Assembly: GCA_900556665.1 (NCBI GenBank)
Contig: USPX01000130.1
Coordinates: 1 to 5,914 of the forward strand
DNA: 5,914 nt
Source: an uncultured Eubacteriales bacterium
GTDB lineage: Bacteria > Bacillota_A > Clostridia > Lachnospirales > Cellulosilyticaceae
Reading direction: 5' to 3'
The notes under the pieces are model-generated. The model worked only from the letters and a program-made list of their open reading frames with translations. It was not told the origin of the DNA and searched no databases. The position numbers were made by a program, and so were the translations under genes. The number at the start of each line of letters is the position of its first letter. Positions within the stretch are counted from its first letter, which is position 1. Shown piece by piece: positions 4,922 through 5,914 of the stretch.

Positions 4922-5914
4922 CTATTTTACTATTTGTACTTCTCGATTTTCTTCAAGCCATAATACATGAGCACCTAAATTTTCACTAATGTATCTAATA
5001 GGCACTAATGTACGTCCATTCTTAAGTACAGCCTCTTTATCTGCTTTTAATGTAATCACCTTATTATCTAACGTTATTGTAATTCTCTTATTCCTGCTAT
5101 TCCATTTGATATCTGCACCTAATTTTTCTGCAATAAAACGAAGTGGTACCATAGTTGTATCATCGAGTCTTTCTGGTGCAATATCATTTATTATTTCACT
5201 ACCATTTACTTTAAGCACCCTACTATTAAGTGTTAACTCAATATTTAATAACTGCTTGTCTTCAACTACGTCATAAATTCCCTCGTCTTCAACATATGCT
5301 TTAAATTCTTTTGTTTCTTTATTATAACTTCCACCTAATTTAGTAACTACTATATTACCTTGTGAATCTTTTTCATATTTAACAAGTGTTACTTCGTTAG
5401 GATTTACTATCTCAACCTTTGAAAGATCCAGTGTTAGTAATACCGGTTTTTCAAAACTTCCTACAGAATCCTTATTTTTAAGTGTAATCACTAGACTTTC
5501 ACCCTTTAAAACATTTAGATTCTTATCTTGAAGTATACTATTTCGAAGCTCATTTATTTCTTTATCTATTAATTTAGAAGCTATTATTGTATCAGGAAGT
5601 AATTTATTAAGTTTTGTAAGAAATGTAATTTCTTCAACTTTTGAACTTCTGCCACCACCTGATGTACTTCTATGAGATGTATTACTTGAAGTATTGCTAG
5701 CTGGTGTATCTGTTTGACTTTCTCCACTTGGCTTTTCTGTTTGGTTTCCTTCGCTTGGCTTTTCTGTTTGGTCTCCTTCACTTGGTTTTTCTGTTTGGTT
5801 TCCTCCACTTGGTTTTTCTGTTTGGTTTCCTTCGCTTGGCTTTTCTGTTTGGTTTCCTCCATTTGGTTTTTCTGTTTGGTTTCCTCCATTTGGTTTTTCT
5901 GTTTGGTTTCCTTC
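4922..5914 (-). CDS. Repeat-containing surface protein with C-terminal stalk (copper amine oxidase N1-like) domain, 5' part beyond window
   Basis: The frame is open from the right edge to the TAA at 4922-4924, giving 330 visible C-terminal residues. In order they are: seven units of a 9-residue repeat, G-N-Q-T-E-K-P-(N/S)-(G/E), plus one decayed unit; a Ser/Thr/Gly-rich linker; and a helical stretch (EEITFLTKLNKLL). Next comes a beta-rich segment with LTLDLSKVEIVNP and LGGSYNKETKEFKAYVEDEG, typical of beta domains in clostridial surface proteins. The end is a stalk domain with two similar halves, MVPLRFIAEKLGADIKW and LVPIRYISENLGAHVLW. Such domains occur in secreted or wall-linked proteins of Firmicutes and do not imply amine oxidase activity. 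Signal peptide and N-terminal domains are not visible. A GTG at 5489-5491 in this frame has no good ribosome binding site and lies inside the open frame, so it is not the start. Export and a spacer role of the repeat are inferred. Confidence 0.88.
   Translation of the reverse strand, partial: EGNQTEKPNGGNQTEKPNGGNQTEKPSEGNQTEKPSGGNQTEKPSEGDQTEKPSEGNQTEKPSGESQTDTPASNTSSNTSHRSTSGGGRSSKVEEITFLTKLNKLLPDTIIASKLIDKEINELRNSILQDKNLNVLKGESLVITLKNKDSVGSFEKPVLLTLDLSKVEIVNPNEVTLVKYEKDSQGNIVVTKLGGSYNKETKEFKAYVEDEGIYDVVEDKQLLNIELTLNSRVLKVNGSEIINDIAPERLDDTTMVPLRFIAEKLGADIKWNSRNKRITITLDNKVITLKADKEAVLKNGRTLVPIRYISENLGAHVLWLEENREVQIVK
5723..5911 (-). repeat. 27-bp coding tandem repeat, seven units
   Basis: Seven contiguous 27-bp units encode G-N-Q-T-E-K-P-(N/S)-(G/E); an eighth degenerate unit (ESQTDTPAS) follows at 5696-5722. 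The two units nearest the window edge are identical in DNA; the others differ at a few bases, including AAA/AAG and AGC/AGT synonymous changes. The repeat probably continues beyond the window, since the first visible codon (GAA) is the last residue of another unit. It has no stop in at least one other frame on this strand, which makes a spurious Lys/Gln-rich ORF. Confidence 0.93.

Noticed and set aside
4989..5276. Plus-strand 95-residue hydrophobic frame
   Set aside because: It is antisense to the stalk-domain coding region. The hydrophobic look comes from reading Lys/Glu-rich codons in reverse, and no ribosome binding site precedes it.
4922..5491. Surface protein as a complete 189-residue gene starting at GTG 5491
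   Set aside because: The same frame stays open for another 141 codons to the window edge and encodes the linker and repeat. The GTG lacks a well-placed ribosome binding site and cuts into a beta-rich segment.
5584..5889. Lys/Gln-rich 101-residue minus-strand frame (MEETKQKNQ...)
   Set aside because: It is another frame of the 27-bp repeat inside the surface-protein gene. The frame ending at 4922 is open through the whole region and encodes recognisable domains.
1..5914. A CRISPR array, insertion sequence, toxin-antitoxin pair or phage defence system
   Set aside because: No spaced direct repeats, terminal inverted repeats, transposase, or small two-gene operon was found. The only direct repeat array is coding and has no spacers.

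Overview
This 5.9 kb window is AT-rich. Its codon use, strong AGGAGG-type ribosome binding sites, alternating gene orientations and stalk-domain surface protein all suggest a low-GC Gram-positive anaerobe of the Clostridia, perhaps a Lachnospirales or Cellulosilyticum-like lineage. The lineage is inferred from gene style alone, since no marker was searched.

Layout from left to right. (1) Positions 1-2030, minus strand: most of a class I ribonucleotide reductase large subunit (NrdA), cut at its C-terminal end by the window edge. (2) 2031-2423: a 393-base divergent control region. On the nrdA side it holds a TAGAAA/TATACT promoter and two NrdR-box-like sites whose starts lie exactly 31 bp apart. 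On the rpsD side it holds a TTGAAA/TATGAT promoter whose -35 is covered by a Fur-family-like 7-1-7 palindrome. (3) 2424-3011, plus strand: a stand-alone rpsD gene for ribosomal protein S4, of the cysteine-poor type. (4) 3012-3124: two hairpins with the same apical sequence; the second is a convincing terminator for the next gene. (5) 3125-3883, minus strand: a YoaP-type GNAT acetyltransferase with a thioredoxin-like C-terminal half. (6) 3884-4058: a short divergent promoter region. (7) 4059-4868, plus strand: a short-chain dehydrogenase/reductase whose catalytic tyrosine is replaced by histidine. (8) 4879-4911: a bidirectional terminator. (9) 4922-5914, minus strand: the C-terminal part of a surface protein with a 9-residue tandem repeat, a linker, a beta-type domain and a copper amine oxidase N1-like (stalk) domain. 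It runs off the right edge.

The genes do not form one operon: neighbours are alternately divergent and convergent, each with its own signals. I see no mobile element, CRISPR array, tRNA or rRNA. The most interesting points are regulatory and biochemical: paired NrdR boxes in front of an NrdA that lacks the start of its ATP-cone, a cysteine-poor S4 paralogue type under a possible metalloregulator operator, the altered SDR catalytic residues, and twin hairpins sharing one loop. I do not see a clear new multi-gene system.
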